From Marinobacter pelagius (GTDB lineage: Bacteria; Pseudomonadota; Gammaproteobacteria; Pseudomonadales; Oleiphilaceae), in contig NZ_FOUR01000008.1 of the NCBI RefSeq assembly GCF_900114925.1, positions 1 to 64,000 on the forward strand: a stretch of DNA of 64,000 nucleotides, read 5' to 3'. The notes below the pieces were generated by a model. It was not told the DNA's origin and did not search any database. It was given only the letters and a program-made list of their open reading frames with translations. The stretch's first letter is position 1. Each line of letters begins with the position of its first letter. Positions 47,872-56,639 of this stretch are shown piece by piece. The translations under genes and the position numbers were made by a program.

Positions 47872-49026
47872 TCAGGCGGTACCGGAGGGTTTCCCGGCCT
47901 GGTCCTTTTCATGCCAGCTGGCCAGAAACTTGCGGTAGCGATCCAGGGCTTCTTCTACTACCTCAACCCCGGGTGTGTCCGTGGACCTTACCAATACGAT
48001 CAGCCCCTTGCCCTCTACCTCGTCGTTCGTGGGCGGGTGGCATATCACTTCGTCGTCGTTATCGATATAAGCCAAAGCCGTCCCGATGCCGTGGCGGACC
48101 AGGGCGCTGACAATGTCTGCCCAGCTCAGATCGTCCAGCGTCAGGTCATAACGGTGGGGATGGTCCCGTTCATAGTTGAACATGTCTTCCAGCACTTTCT
48201 CGGAGCCCGGCGCCACTACGGCCCGGACCATGATTTCCGGATAGGTGCGGACCGGGCGGATAATTGTCCGGATACCCAGGGCCTTGAAGCGTTCCCGGTT
48301 TCGATCACTGACGCACTCTACAGTGGTGTGACTGCCAAGGTTGGACTCGGCCAGGCGATGGGCGATGTCGAAGGTGAGACTGTCCGAGATCGGATCGGCC
48401 TCGTCCGCCGCAAGAACGATAATGTGCTTTGCACTGCCGGCATGGGCCGCCTTCAGCGCCTCCGGGTCACTGCCAGAGCCGTGATAATGCACGACGCCGC
48501 AGTCCGACAGTTCGGCCGGCAGGCCGGCCGGGAATTCGCGGGTCACCAGCATGATGGGGATGGTTTCGTAGCCGGGAACCGCCCGGACCTGGGAGGCAAA
48601 GCGCATGAAATACTGGGCACCGCCGGTCTTTGGTGTGTTGATGATGACAATGTGCTCTTTCATTTTGTAGATCCAGCGTCCTTTGAGGATTTGTTCCCGG
48701 CGGTAGAACCGGTATTCAATGAAATCACTGATGATGATGGTGAGCATGGTGATCACGCCCACGAACATGATCAGCATGGTGCTTATCCGGCCCACGGGCG
48801 TTTTTGGGGAGAAGTCCCCATAGCCGACGGTTGTTGCCGTGGTCAGGGTGAGCCAGATGGATTCGAACAGGTCCAGATCCTCCGCTGCCCAGATGATCAG
48901 AATCTGCAGGGTGATCATGGCGATCAGAATCAGGAAAAGCCGTTTCATCCTTGCCCGGATGATGCGCCCCATGGGCAGGTGAGTCTCGGCGTGCTCCGGA
49001 CTAAGGGAGCGTCTGAGTGGCAGCAT
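47872..49026 (-). CDS. Potassium channel with RCK (TrkA-N) domain
   Basis: A 384-aa inner-membrane ion channel subunit: two helices (about 27-47 and 83-105) enclosing a pore loop with the K+ filter TVGYGD (LTTATTVGYGDFSPKTPVG), then a cytoplasmic Rossmann RCK domain starting at KEHIVIINTPKTGGAQYFMRF. It is of the MthK/Kch type and probably tetrameric. It is convergent with the CYTH gene (9-nt gap) and divergent from glnE (80-nt gap). Confidence 0.87.
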   Translation of the reverse strand: MLPLRRSLSPEHAETHLPMGRIIRARMKRLFLILIAMITLQILIIWAAEDLDLFESIWLTLTTATTVGYGDFSPKTPVGRISTMLIMFVGVITMLTIIISDFIEYRFYRREQILKGRWIYKMKEHIVIINTPKTGGAQYFMRFASQVRAVPGYETIPIMLVTREFPAGLPAELSDCGVVHYHGSGSDPEALKAAHAGSAKHIIVLAADEADPISDSLTFDIAHRLAESNLGSHTTVECVSDRNRERFKALGIRTIIRPVRTYPEIMVRAVVAPGSEKVLEDMFNYERDHPHRYDLTLDDLSWADIVSALVRHGIGTALAYIDNDDEVICHPPTNDEVEGKGLIVLVRSTDTPGVEVVEEALDRYRKFLASWHEKDQAGKPSGTA

Positions 49027-49106
49027 TCGGTGGATGGGCCTGTTCAGTCGTGGGTGAGTAGGGTATACAGTACCGAAAATATAACAGAGAGACAGGGGTT
49101 TGCATT

Positions 49107-52010
49107 ATGTCCGCGCCATGGAGTGCCTTGCCGTCACCAATCGCCGAGGACGTCGCCGAATGCTGGGAATCGGTTTTCCCGGACGGAGTGCCCGCATGGT
49201 TGGTTGAGGATGAGGCGGTCCCGGAGTCCGTGGTTGCCGATGCGGTGGGTCGCAGCCTGTTCCTGCGTCAGACTCTGGAGCGGCATGCAGATCAGGTCAG
49301 GCAAGCGGTGGACTCCCGCCTACTCTCAGAGCCGACAACCCCGGAATATCTGGCAAAGCGCTGGCAGGAGTACCTTGAGCGGGTTGATGGCGAGCCGGCA
49401 CTGCATGCGGCCCTGCGCCGGTTCCGGCGGGAAATCCAATTCCGGGTAATCTGGCGTGATCTGCTTCGGTGGGCCGATCTGGCGGAAACCATGGCCGCTG
49501 CCAGTGCGTTCGCGGATACTTGTATCGACGGCGCCCTGGACTGGCTCTATGAAGACTCCTGTGAGCAGTTGGGCACTCCCTATGGTCTGGACCCGGTCAC
49601 CGGTGAGGAGGCGCCTCAGCCCCTGGTTGTGATCGGCATGGGCAAGCTCGGCGGCCGGGAGCTCAACGTCTCCTCCGACATCGACCTGATCTTTGCCTTT
49701 CCCGGTAAAGGTGAAACTCGCGGCGGGCGGCGCTCGCTGGATAACCAGCAGTTTTTCATTCGCCTGGGCCAGCGTCTGATCCAGGCCCTGGACCAGATAA
49801 CCGCAGACGGCTTTGTCTTCCGGGTGGATATGCGGTTACGTCCCTATGGCCAGAGCGGTGCCCTGGCGCTCAGCTTTGCCGCGCTGGAAACCTACTACCA
49901 GGACCAGGGCCGGGACTGGGAGCGCTACGCCATGGTCAAGTCCCGGGTAGTGGCCGGTGACCAGAAAGCCGGGCAGGTGCTGATGGAAAGCCTGCGCCCC
50001 TTCGTCTACCGCAAGTACATCGACTTCAGCGCCTTTGAATCCCTGCGCAGCATGAAGGCCATGATCAGCCGGGAAGTGCGGCGAAAGGGCCTGGAAAACA
50101 ACATCAAGCTGGGCAGCGGGGGCATCCGGGAAATCGAGTTCGTGGTCCAGGCCTTCCAGCTGATCCGGGGTGGCCGGGACCGGGAACTACAGCAGCGGGA
50201 GCTTCTGACCATCCTGAAAGAGTTGGAAGCCCTTGAACTGCTGCCCTCCGGGGTCGTCAGTGAATTGCGGGAGGCCTATGTATTCCTCAGGAATCTCGAG
50301 CATGCCCTGCAGGGTATCGAGGACAAGCAGACCCAGACCCTGCCGGAGGACGACCTGAACCGTGCCCGCATTGCCCTGATCATGGGCTTTGATTCCTGGA
50401 CCGAATGCCAGAAAGTTCTGGACGAACACCGTGAACGGGTCGCCACCCATTTTGCCAACATCATTGCCACCGAAGAGGAAGAAGAGGACGGGGAATCCGA
50501 GCTGGCCGAGGAATGGCAGGAAATCTGGCTGGCGGAGATGGACGACGAAAGTGCGCGGGACTGGCTAAAAGAGCAGGGCTATGAAAACCCCGAGGAGAGC
50601 TGCCGTGAGCTGACAGAGCTTCGGGATAGCCGGACCGTTGAGACCCTCCAGACCCAGGGTAGAAAACGCCTTAACCAGTTCATGCCGGTGCTGCTGGATG
50701 CTCTGACCGACGTTGAAAATCCCTCGCAGACACTGTCCCGGGTGTTGCAGTTGGTCAGCGCAATCCTGAGGCGTACCGCCTACATGGTCCTGCTGCTGGA
50801 AAATCCGGGCGCCCGCACCCAGCTGGTGCGCCTGTGCAGCGAAAGCCCCTGGGTGGCGCAACAGCTGGCGGAGACGCCGTTGCTGCTGGATGAACTGCTC
50901 AATGCAGAGAGTCTGTACACCCCTCCGGCTAAGGAGGAGCTCCAGGATGACCTGCGCCAGCAGATGCTGCGGATTCCGTTTGAGGATCTGGAGGAGCAGA
51001 TGGAGTCCCTGCGCCATTTCAAGAAGGCGCACATCCTCCGGGTGGCGGCTTCAGAGCTCAAGGGCACTCTGCCGCTGATGAAAGTGAGCGATTACCTGAC
51101 CTGGATCGCCGAAGTGGTTCTGGATCACGTGGTGGATGTGGCTTTCGCCAACCTGGTCAGTCGCCACGGCTATCCGCGACGCTCAGACGGTTCCGCCTGC
51201 GAAACGGATTTTGCCATCATCGGCTACGGCAAGCTGGGTGGAATCGAGCTGGGGTATACGTCGGACCTGGATCTGGTGTTCGTGCACAAGGCCGATCCGG
51301 AGTTGTCCACCGATGGCGACAAGCCCATCGATAACGCGGTGTTCTTCACCCGCCTCGGCCAGAGAATCGTGCATATCCTCAGTACCCAGACCCCTTCGGG
51401 GCAACTGTACGAGGTGGATATGCGACTCCGCCCCTCGGGCAATTCCGGGCTCCTGGTGACAACCCTGAGCGCGTTCGAGAAATACCAGCGCAACGATGCC
51501 TGGACCTGGGAGCACCAGGCCCTGGCCCGCGCCCGTGGTGTAGCCGGTTGCACCGAGACGCTGGAGGCTTTCGAGGCTATCCGCCATGACATCCTCTGCC
51601 AGCAGCGTGACCGCTCAAAACTTCGGGAAGAAGTGGTGGAGATGCGGGAGAAAATGCGGTCAAGCCTGGGAACACCGGAGAGCAGGCGATCCGAGGTGTT
51701 TCATATCAAGCACGACCCCGGTGGTATTGTCGATATCGAGTTCATGGTGCAGTACCTGATGCTGGCGTGGTGTTCCGACCATCCTGAATTGACCCAGTGG
51801 CCTGATAATATCCGCCAGATGGAAGAGCTGGGGCGAGCCGGGGTATTACCGGTGGAGGACACCGAAAAGCTGCGGGAGACCTTCATAACCCTGCGCTCGA
51901 CCATCCATCGCCGCGCGCTGCAGAACCTGAACAGCCAGGTGGAGGGGGATGCGTTCCCGGAAGAGCGTGACTACATCCAAAGTATGTGGAAAAAAGTGAT
52001 GCTTGATTAG
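49107..52010 (+). CDS. glnE: Glutamine synthetase adenylyltransferase/adenylyl-removing enzyme
   Basis: GlnE, 967 aa (E. coli 946), turns GlnA off and on by adding or removing AMP on its Tyr. Both nucleotidyltransferase domains are present: N-terminal adenylyl-removing domain with GMGKLGGRELNVSSDIDLIF (about residue 178) and C-terminal adenylyltransferase domain with GYGKLGGIELGYTSDLDLVF (about 710), each with its DxD metal ligands. PII regulates it in this family. ATG 49107 follows GACAGGGG. Confidence 0.96.
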   Translation: MSAPWSALPSPIAEDVAECWESVFPDGVPAWLVEDEAVPESVVADAVGRSLFLRQTLERHADQVRQAVDSRLLSEPTTPEYLAKRWQEYLERVDGEPALHAALRRFRREIQFRVIWRDLLRWADLAETMAAASAFADTCIDGALDWLYEDSCEQLGTPYGLDPVTGEEAPQPLVVIGMGKLGGRELNVSSDIDLIFAFPGKGETRGGRRSLDNQQFFIRLGQRLIQALDQITADGFVFRVDMRLRPYGQSGALALSFAALETYYQDQGRDWERYAMVKSRVVAGDQKAGQVLMESLRPFVYRKYIDFSAFESLRSMKAMISREVRRKGLENNIKLGSGGIREIEFVVQAFQLIRGGRDRELQQRELLTILKELEALELLPSGVVSELREAYVFLRNLEHALQGIEDKQTQTLPEDDLNRARIALIMGFDSWTECQKVLDEHRERVATHFANIIATEEEEEDGESELAEEWQEIWLAEMDDESARDWLKEQGYENPEESCRELTELRDSRTVETLQTQGRKRLNQFMPVLLDALTDVENPSQTLSRVLQLVSAILRRTAYMVLLLENPGARTQLVRLCSESPWVAQQLAETPLLLDELLNAESLYTPPAKEELQDDLRQQMLRIPFEDLEEQMESLRHFKKAHILRVAASELKGTLPLMKVSDYLTWIAEVVLDHVVDVAFANLVSRHGYPRRSDGSACETDFAIIGYGKLGGIELGYTSDLDLVFVHKADPELSTDGDKPIDNAVFFTRLGQRIVHILSTQTPSGQLYEVDMRLRPSGNSGLLVTTLSAFEKYQRNDAWTWEHQALARARGVAGCTETLEAFEAIRHDILCQQRDRSKLREEVVEMREKMRSSLGTPESRRSEVFHIKHDPGGIVDIEFMVQYLMLAWCSDHPELTQWPDNIRQMEELGRAGVLPVEDTEKLRETFITLRSTIHRRALQNLNSQVEGDAFPEERDYIQSMWKKVMLD

Positions 52011-52020
52011 TAAGCTAAAT

Positions 52021-52049
52021 TTATTTTCCCTGAGTTTTCCTGCTAGAAT
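52021..52049 (+). promoter_or_regulatory. Candidate extended -10 promoter of ilvE
   Basis: TGCTAGAAT (52041-52049) is an extended -10. A weak -35 TTATTT (52021-52026) lies 17 nt upstream. It is placed in the 79-nt gap between glnE and ilvE. Confidence 0.5.
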
Positions 52050-52089
52050 GCCGACTCCCCGAAAACCGCTTTTTTAGGAGCAGAAAACA

Positions 52090-53016
52090 ATGTCGATGGC
52101 TGATCGCGATGGCCTTATCTGGCTCGACGGTGAAATGGTTCCCTGGCGGGAAGCCAAAACCCACGTGCTGACTCACACCCTGCATTATGGCCTTGGCTGT
52201 TTTGAAGGTGTGCGAGCCTACAATACCGCGAATGGCCCGGCGATTTTCCGCCTGAAAGAGCATACCGACCGCCTGTTCCGCTCCGCCCACATCCTGAACA
52301 TGAAAATGCCGTTCACCAAGGATGAGGTCAACGAGGCCCAGCGCGCGGCGGTGCGTGAGAACAATCTGGACGAAGCCTACCTGCGCCCGATGGTGTTCCT
52401 GGGTTCCGAGGGTATGGGTCTGCGCGCCGACAACCTGAAGGTTCATATCATGGTTGCCGCCTGGAGCTGGCCGTCCTACATGTCTCCGGAAGCGAAGGAG
52501 ATCGGTATCAAGGTCCGTACCTCCTCCTATACCCGTCACCACGTCAACATCACCATGTGCAAGGCCAAGGCGAACGGCAATTACATCAACTCCATGCTGG
52601 CGCTGAACGAGGCCATCTCCGGCGGTGCCGAGGAAGCCCTGTTGCTGGACAACGAGGGTTATGTCGCGGAAGGCTCCGGGGAGAATATCTTCATCGTCCG
52701 TGATGGCGTTCTGCATACGCCCGAACTGACCTCCTGCCTCGAGGGCATCACCCGGGCCACGATCATCGACTTCGCCAGGGACATGGGGCTGCAGGTGAAG
52801 GAGCGCCGTATTACCCGGGACGAGGTGTATGTAGCCGAGGAGGCGTTCTTCACTGGTACCGCAGCCGAGGTACTGCCCATCCGTGAACTGGATGGCCGCA
52901 TCATCGGCGAAGGCAAGCGCGGTCCGGTGACCGAGAAGCTGCAGTCACGTTATTTTGATGCTGTTAAGGGTAAGCTGCCTGAGCACAGTGACTGGCTGAC
53001 GCTGGTCAGAGGCTGA
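52090..53016 (+). CDS. ilvE: Branched-chain amino acid aminotransferase
   Basis: A 308-aa PLP fold-IV aminotransferase that makes or degrades Leu, Ile and Val. DGEMVPWREAKTHVLTHTLHYGLGCFEGVRAY is the family N-terminus, KAKANGNYINSMLALNEA contains the PLP lysine and EGSGENIFIVRDG the cofactor-phosphate side; GTAAEVLPIRELDGRIIGEGKRGPVT is the C-terminal signature. The ATG follows AGGAGCAGAAAACA. Confidence 0.94.
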   Translation: MSMADRDGLIWLDGEMVPWREAKTHVLTHTLHYGLGCFEGVRAYNTANGPAIFRLKEHTDRLFRSAHILNMKMPFTKDEVNEAQRAAVRENNLDEAYLRPMVFLGSEGMGLRADNLKVHIMVAAWSWPSYMSPEAKEIGIKVRTSSYTRHHVNITMCKAKANGNYINSMLALNEAISGGAEEALLLDNEGYVAEGSGENIFIVRDGVLHTPELTSCLEGITRATIIDFARDMGLQVKERRITRDEVYVAEEAFFTGTAAEVLPIRELDGRIIGEGKRGPVTEKLQSRYFDAVKGKLPEHSDWLTLVRG

Positions 53017-53085
53017 TTTCCCGGAAAAACCGACAGCCGCCGGCTTTCTTGTATATTCAGAAACACTTTCTTTCAGGACGAGCAA

Positions 53086-53490
53086 ATGGCAGATGTAATC
53101 AAGGTACCCGTATCCTTCGGTGAGGTACTCGACAAAATCACCATCCTCGAAATCAAATCCGAGAGGATCAAGGATGAGGCGAAGCTGAAAAACGTGCGCC
53201 TCGAACTCGACGAGCTGACCGAAACCTGGAACGAGGCAGTGAAGGATCAAAGTGCTATCGAGGATCTTCGCAAGCAGCTCAAAGCCGTGAACGAAGAGCT
53301 CTGGGTGATTGAGGATGACATCCGGGATCAGGAAGCCGCGCAGGACTTTGGCTCCCGCTTTATCGAGCTGGCCCGCGCCGTCTACGTAACCAACGACAAG
53401 CGCGCCGCCATCAAGAAAGAAGTCAACCTGGCGCTGGGCTCCCGTTTCGTGGAAGAGAAGTCCTACCAGGACTATACCGCTCGTAAGTAA
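53086..53490 (+). CDS. DUF6165 family small protein
   Basis: A 134-aa, highly charged, mostly helical cytoplasmic protein starting MADVIKVPVSFGEVLDKITILEIKSERIKDEAKLKNV, with probable coiled coil at about 18-85 and a conserved end ALGSRFVEEKSYQDYTARK. The family is of unknown function and often lies among LPS and surface-glycan genes, as here. It ends 25 nt before the fourth repeat cluster. Confidence 0.75.
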   Translation: MADVIKVPVSFGEVLDKITILEIKSERIKDEAKLKNVRLELDELTETWNEAVKDQSAIEDLRKQLKAVNEELWVIEDDIRDQEAAQDFGSRFIELARAVYVTNDKRAAIKKEVNLALGSRFVEEKSYQDYTARK

Positions 53491-53514
53491 CGTAAATTCC
53501 GTGGATCGGACGTC

Positions 53515-53608
53515 GGGGTCAGATGAAAGCCTTCATCTGACCCCTTGTTCAAATGTTGAAAGTCAGGGTCAGGAAGACGGGGTCAGATGAACGCTTTCAT
53601 CTGACCCC
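53515..53608. repeat. Cluster 4 of 30-bp palindromic repeats (2 copies)
   Basis: Copies at 53515-53544 and 53579-53608 are both perfect ATG-type hairpins, 64 nt apart, each followed by TTGTT on the + strand. The second copy lies inside the 3' end of the - strand heptosyltransferase gene, whose stop codon is at 53569-53571, and encodes its last residues. The gap between the copies holds a degraded fragment (AGTCAGGGTC near 53561). Confidence 0.95.
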
Positions 53609-54648
53609 TTGTTTAATCCCCTGTTCACGCTGACCCACCGATCCAGCGTTTCGGCCACATCTTCGACAGTCACCAGTTCCATTGCCCCCTCGAATTCCGC
53701 CTTGGCCCCCCAACGGGCTTCTTCTACCGTCTTGCCGGTAAACTTTTTCAGCGCGTCCGGATACCGGTTTACACACCACTCAAGGGAATTGTATGGCCCT
53801 GAGCGGTTAGGGTTGCTGGCGGCGAACAGTCCGATGACATCGGTACCGACAGCGCTGGCGATATGAGCCGGGCCGGTGTCCGGTGCGATAACGAGATCGG
53901 CATGGGTCATCAGGGCCGTCAGTTGCTTGAGGGTGTCCTTGCCGCAGATATTGTGGGGTTTTCCCTCCATCGTTGACTCTATAGCGGCGCAGTACTCAAG
54001 TTCGAAAGGCGCGGGACTTCCTACCAGGATCACATTCATCCCATGCTGTCGGATTGCATAATCCGCAAGTTGCGCGTAACGCTCTGCCGGCCAGTTGCGC
54101 AGTCTGTGGCTGGCACATGGGCTGATCACGAGGTTCCTCCGATCATTGGCCAGGTGCTCTTTGGCAAAATCATGGTCCGAACTGCTCAGGGGAATAGTCC
54201 AGCGGGGAGCTGCTGCTTCGAGTCCCAGGGGCTCGAGGAAGCTGGCGAGGCAGTCCCTGACATGCTGTTGTGCTGCCGGTGCAATGCGACGGTTGACGAA
54301 AAGACTGTGGAGATCCTTGCTCCGGGCCTTGTCGTAACCGACCCGGATTTTTGCAGGGATACAGGCGGATGCCAGGTTGGCGCGGAATGCCACCTGCATG
54401 TGCAGCAAGGCATCGAACCGGCGCCCCTTCATTTGTCTGCGCAGATCCGCGTAGCCTGCCCGCCCCGCTTTCTTGTCAAAAACGATGAACTCGACTCCTG
54501 GCAGGTCACCGATCAGTTTGGCTTCGATCTTTCCGATCACCCAGGTGATTTTTACGCCCGGTACTTGTTCCTGGAGGCTGAGTACCACCGGAATGACATG
54601 GGTGACATCGCCGATAGCAGACAGGCGGAGAATGCAGATAGACTTCAT
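53569..54648 (-). CDS. Heptosyltransferase-like GT9 glycosyltransferase with repeat-encoded tail
   Basis: A 359-aa GT-B enzyme of family GT9 (WaaC/WaaF type), acting on LPS inner core at the cytoplasmic side. N-terminus MKSICILRLSAIGDVTHVIPVVLSLQEQ, sugar-nucleotide site SPCASHRLRNWPAERYAQLADY and ADLVIAPDTGPAHIASAVGTDVIGLFAASNPNRSGPY are clear. The final residues GSDESVHLTPSS derive from a 30-bp palindromic repeat and lie beyond the normal family end near residue 345. Whether it adds heptose I, II or another heptose cannot be told. Confidence 0.88.
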   Translation of the reverse strand: MKSICILRLSAIGDVTHVIPVVLSLQEQVPGVKITWVIGKIEAKLIGDLPGVEFIVFDKKAGRAGYADLRRQMKGRRFDALLHMQVAFRANLASACIPAKIRVGYDKARSKDLHSLFVNRRIAPAAQQHVRDCLASFLEPLGLEAAAPRWTIPLSSSDHDFAKEHLANDRRNLVISPCASHRLRNWPAERYAQLADYAIRQHGMNVILVGSPAPFELEYCAAIESTMEGKPHNICGKDTLKQLTALMTHADLVIAPDTGPAHIASAVGTDVIGLFAASNPNRSGPYNSLEWCVNRYPDALKKFTGKTVEEARWGAKAEFEGAMELVTVEDVAETLDRWVSVNRGLNKGSDESVHLTPSS

Positions 54649-54798
54649 CGGTTAACGATCCGTTAAAGGTTCCGGCCGCAGGTTTGTGGAGCTTTGCCGG
54701 TAATCATTGGTAAACTGGCCGCCATTCTATCGTACTCGCCGGCGAAGGTCCCGAAGGGCGCCCGGGCCGAGTGTTGTCGTGTCTGTTCTGGTGTCCGG

Positions 54799-55521
54799 AT
54801 GACCATGGCTGAATCCGAAATCTGTTTGCGGGAAGAGGGCTCCGTGCTGTTGGTCCATCCCGACTATGAGGGCCGGGTAACCTTTGACTGGTTCCGTCCC
54901 GAGTTCTGGGGGGCAAGGGCGCAACCGGTAAGCAGTGGAGGTCGCGGTGGAGCCTGGTTTATCGATACCGGCATGGGGCAGGTGGTACTGCGCGAGTACC
55001 GCCGTGGTGGTCTTGTCGCACGGATTTCCGAGCAGAGTTATGTATTCACCCGTGAACAGGATGTCCGTTCTTTTGCCGAGTTTCGTCTGCTTGATCGCCT
55101 TGTCGACATGGGGCTGCCGGTTCCGAGGCCGGTTGCGGCCTGGTACCGGAAGGTCTCGGCCTTCCTGTACCAGGCCGCAATTCTTATTGAACGCCTGGAA
55201 GGTACAACTCCCCTTGCCGATCTGATCCCTGGGCTTGACGTCGCTGACTGGGAAGTCCTTGGGGCAACAATTCGCCGCTTTCATGATGCCGGTGTGCACC
55301 ACGCCGACCTGAACTGTTTCAATGTTCTGGTGAGAGACGGTACCTACTTCCTGATTGATTTTGACAAGGGGCGTATCATGCCGGACCAGCCGGCAGAAAA
55401 GTGGAAGGCCGGTAACCTTGAGCGTTTCGCCCGTTCGATCCGGAAGGTGGCGGGCAATTCAGCCCTGGATAGGGTGTGGGATTCATTCATGAACGGATAT
55501 AACGGGAGCCAATCCTCTTGA
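54799..55521 (+). CDS. kdkA: Kdo kinase (KdkA-like LPS kinase)
   Basis: A 240-aa kinase-fold protein from ATG 54799, the length of Haemophilus KdkA, which phosphorylates Kdo of the inner core at position 4. RGGAWFIDTGMGQVVLREYRRGGLVARIS gives the lysine-less P-loop region typical of the family, HHADLNCFNVLVRDG the catalytic loop Asp and Asn, and FLIDFDKGRIMP the metal Asp. It leads a four-gene operon; its stop overlaps the next TTG start. Confidence 0.83.
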   Translation: MTMAESEICLREEGSVLLVHPDYEGRVTFDWFRPEFWGARAQPVSSGGRGGAWFIDTGMGQVVLREYRRGGLVARISEQSYVFTREQDVRSFAEFRLLDRLVDMGLPVPRPVAAWYRKVSAFLYQAAILIERLEGTTPLADLIPGLDVADWEVLGATIRRFHDAGVHHADLNCFNVLVRDGTYFLIDFDKGRIMPDQPAEKWKAGNLERFARSIRKVAGNSALDRVWDSFMNGYNGSQSS

Positions 55522-56639
55522 GCGATCAGCAGCAAAACCGTGCTCTGCCAGCCATTCTGTGTCTGACGGATGCCTGTGACCGCCCTGAAACCGAGCTGTT
55601 CATCGGTTTGAGAAACGCCGGGTTTGATGTGGATGTCATGTGCAATCCCAAGGGGCGAAACTATCAGCGATTGGTGGATGAAGGTCTCGTTGCCCAGCCC
55701 ATGGCGTTGAAAAACCGCTTTGATAAAGAGGGCACTGCTGCAATCCGGGAGCAGTTGGCCCGCAAGCAATACGACATAATTCATGCCTTCAATCCCAGGT
55801 CGCTTGCCTGCGGGCTGCGGGCCTCAAAAGGTACTGATATCCGTGTGGTGGCCTATCGTGGGGTGATCGGGAATATCAGTTTCCTTAATCCCGAGTCCTG
55901 GCTAACCTTCCTGCATCCCCGGGTCAGCAAGATCGTGTGTGTGGCAGATGCCATCAAGGAGCATTTGGCCGAGGAGGTCCGTTTCCTTTGGATGCGTATT
56001 CCTCCGAAGAAACTTCAGCGAATCTACAAGGGGCATGATCTTGATTGGTATCAGGACCCTCCCACGGACCTGGGCCAGTTCGGAGTGCCAGAAGATGCCT
56101 TCGTGGTTTGCTGCACCGGCCGGGACCGACCCCGAAAAGGCTTTGATGTTCTTGTCAGAGCAATTGATGAGCTGCCTGAGGATGTTGAGGTACACCTGCT
56201 TCTGGTGGGTGATGTGATCAACAATGAGGAGCTCAAGTCCCAGGTAGCCGGCACGAAGCACCCCGAACGGATCCATTTCACTGGTTATCGACAGGATGCT
56301 CCGGGCATTGCAGCGGCCAGTGATGTCTTTGTACTGCCTTCCATCGAACGGGAAGGGCTCCCCAGGGCAGTCATAGAAGCCATGGCATATGGCGTGGCTC
56401 CGGTAGTCACCCGGGTAGGCGGAATGCCCGAACTGGTCGAAAACGGAGTGAGTGGGCTGGTTGTGCCACAAAAAGACGCCTCTGCATTGTCGGGGGGTAT
56501 TGAGCAGCTTTATCGGGACCGTGACCTTCTGGGCCGGATGGGGGCGGCCGCAAAAGAGCGGATCGCGACGCGTTTCCATACCTCACAAACCGTTCGCGAG
56601 ACCGGTGAGCTTTATAAATCCTTGACCGGCAGAGACTGA
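55518..56639 (+). CDS. GT4-family glycosyltransferase (TTG start)
   Basis: A 373-aa GT-B glycosyltransferase with the GT4 pattern: CTGRDRPRKGFDVLVRAIDELP at the domain interface and EREGLPRAVIEAMAYGVAPVVTRVGGMPELV as the E-x7-E nucleotide-sugar site. It probably adds a sugar to the LPS core; donor and acceptor are unknown. The TTG at 55518 overlaps the kdkA stop (TTGA) and follows GGGAG; no other start lies near. Confidence 0.85.
   Translation: MSDQQQNRALPAILCLTDACDRPETELFIGLRNAGFDVDVMCNPKGRNYQRLVDEGLVAQPMALKNRFDKEGTAAIREQLARKQYDIIHAFNPRSLACGLRASKGTDIRVVAYRGVIGNISFLNPESWLTFLHPRVSKIVCVADAIKEHLAEEVRFLWMRIPPKKLQRIYKGHDLDWYQDPPTDLGQFGVPEDAFVVCCTGRDRPRKGFDVLVRAIDELPEDVEVHLLLVGDVINNEELKSQVAGTKHPERIHFTGYRQDAPGIAAASDVFVLPSIEREGLPRAVIEAMAYGVAPVVTRVGGMPELVENGVSGLVVPQKDASALSGGIEQLYRDRDLLGRMGAAAKERIATRFHTSQTVRETGELYKSLTGRD

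Noticed and set aside
54649..54798. Divergent promoters between the GT9 gene and kdkA
   Set aside because: Promoters must exist here, but no hexamer pair with acceptable spacing was found on either strand.
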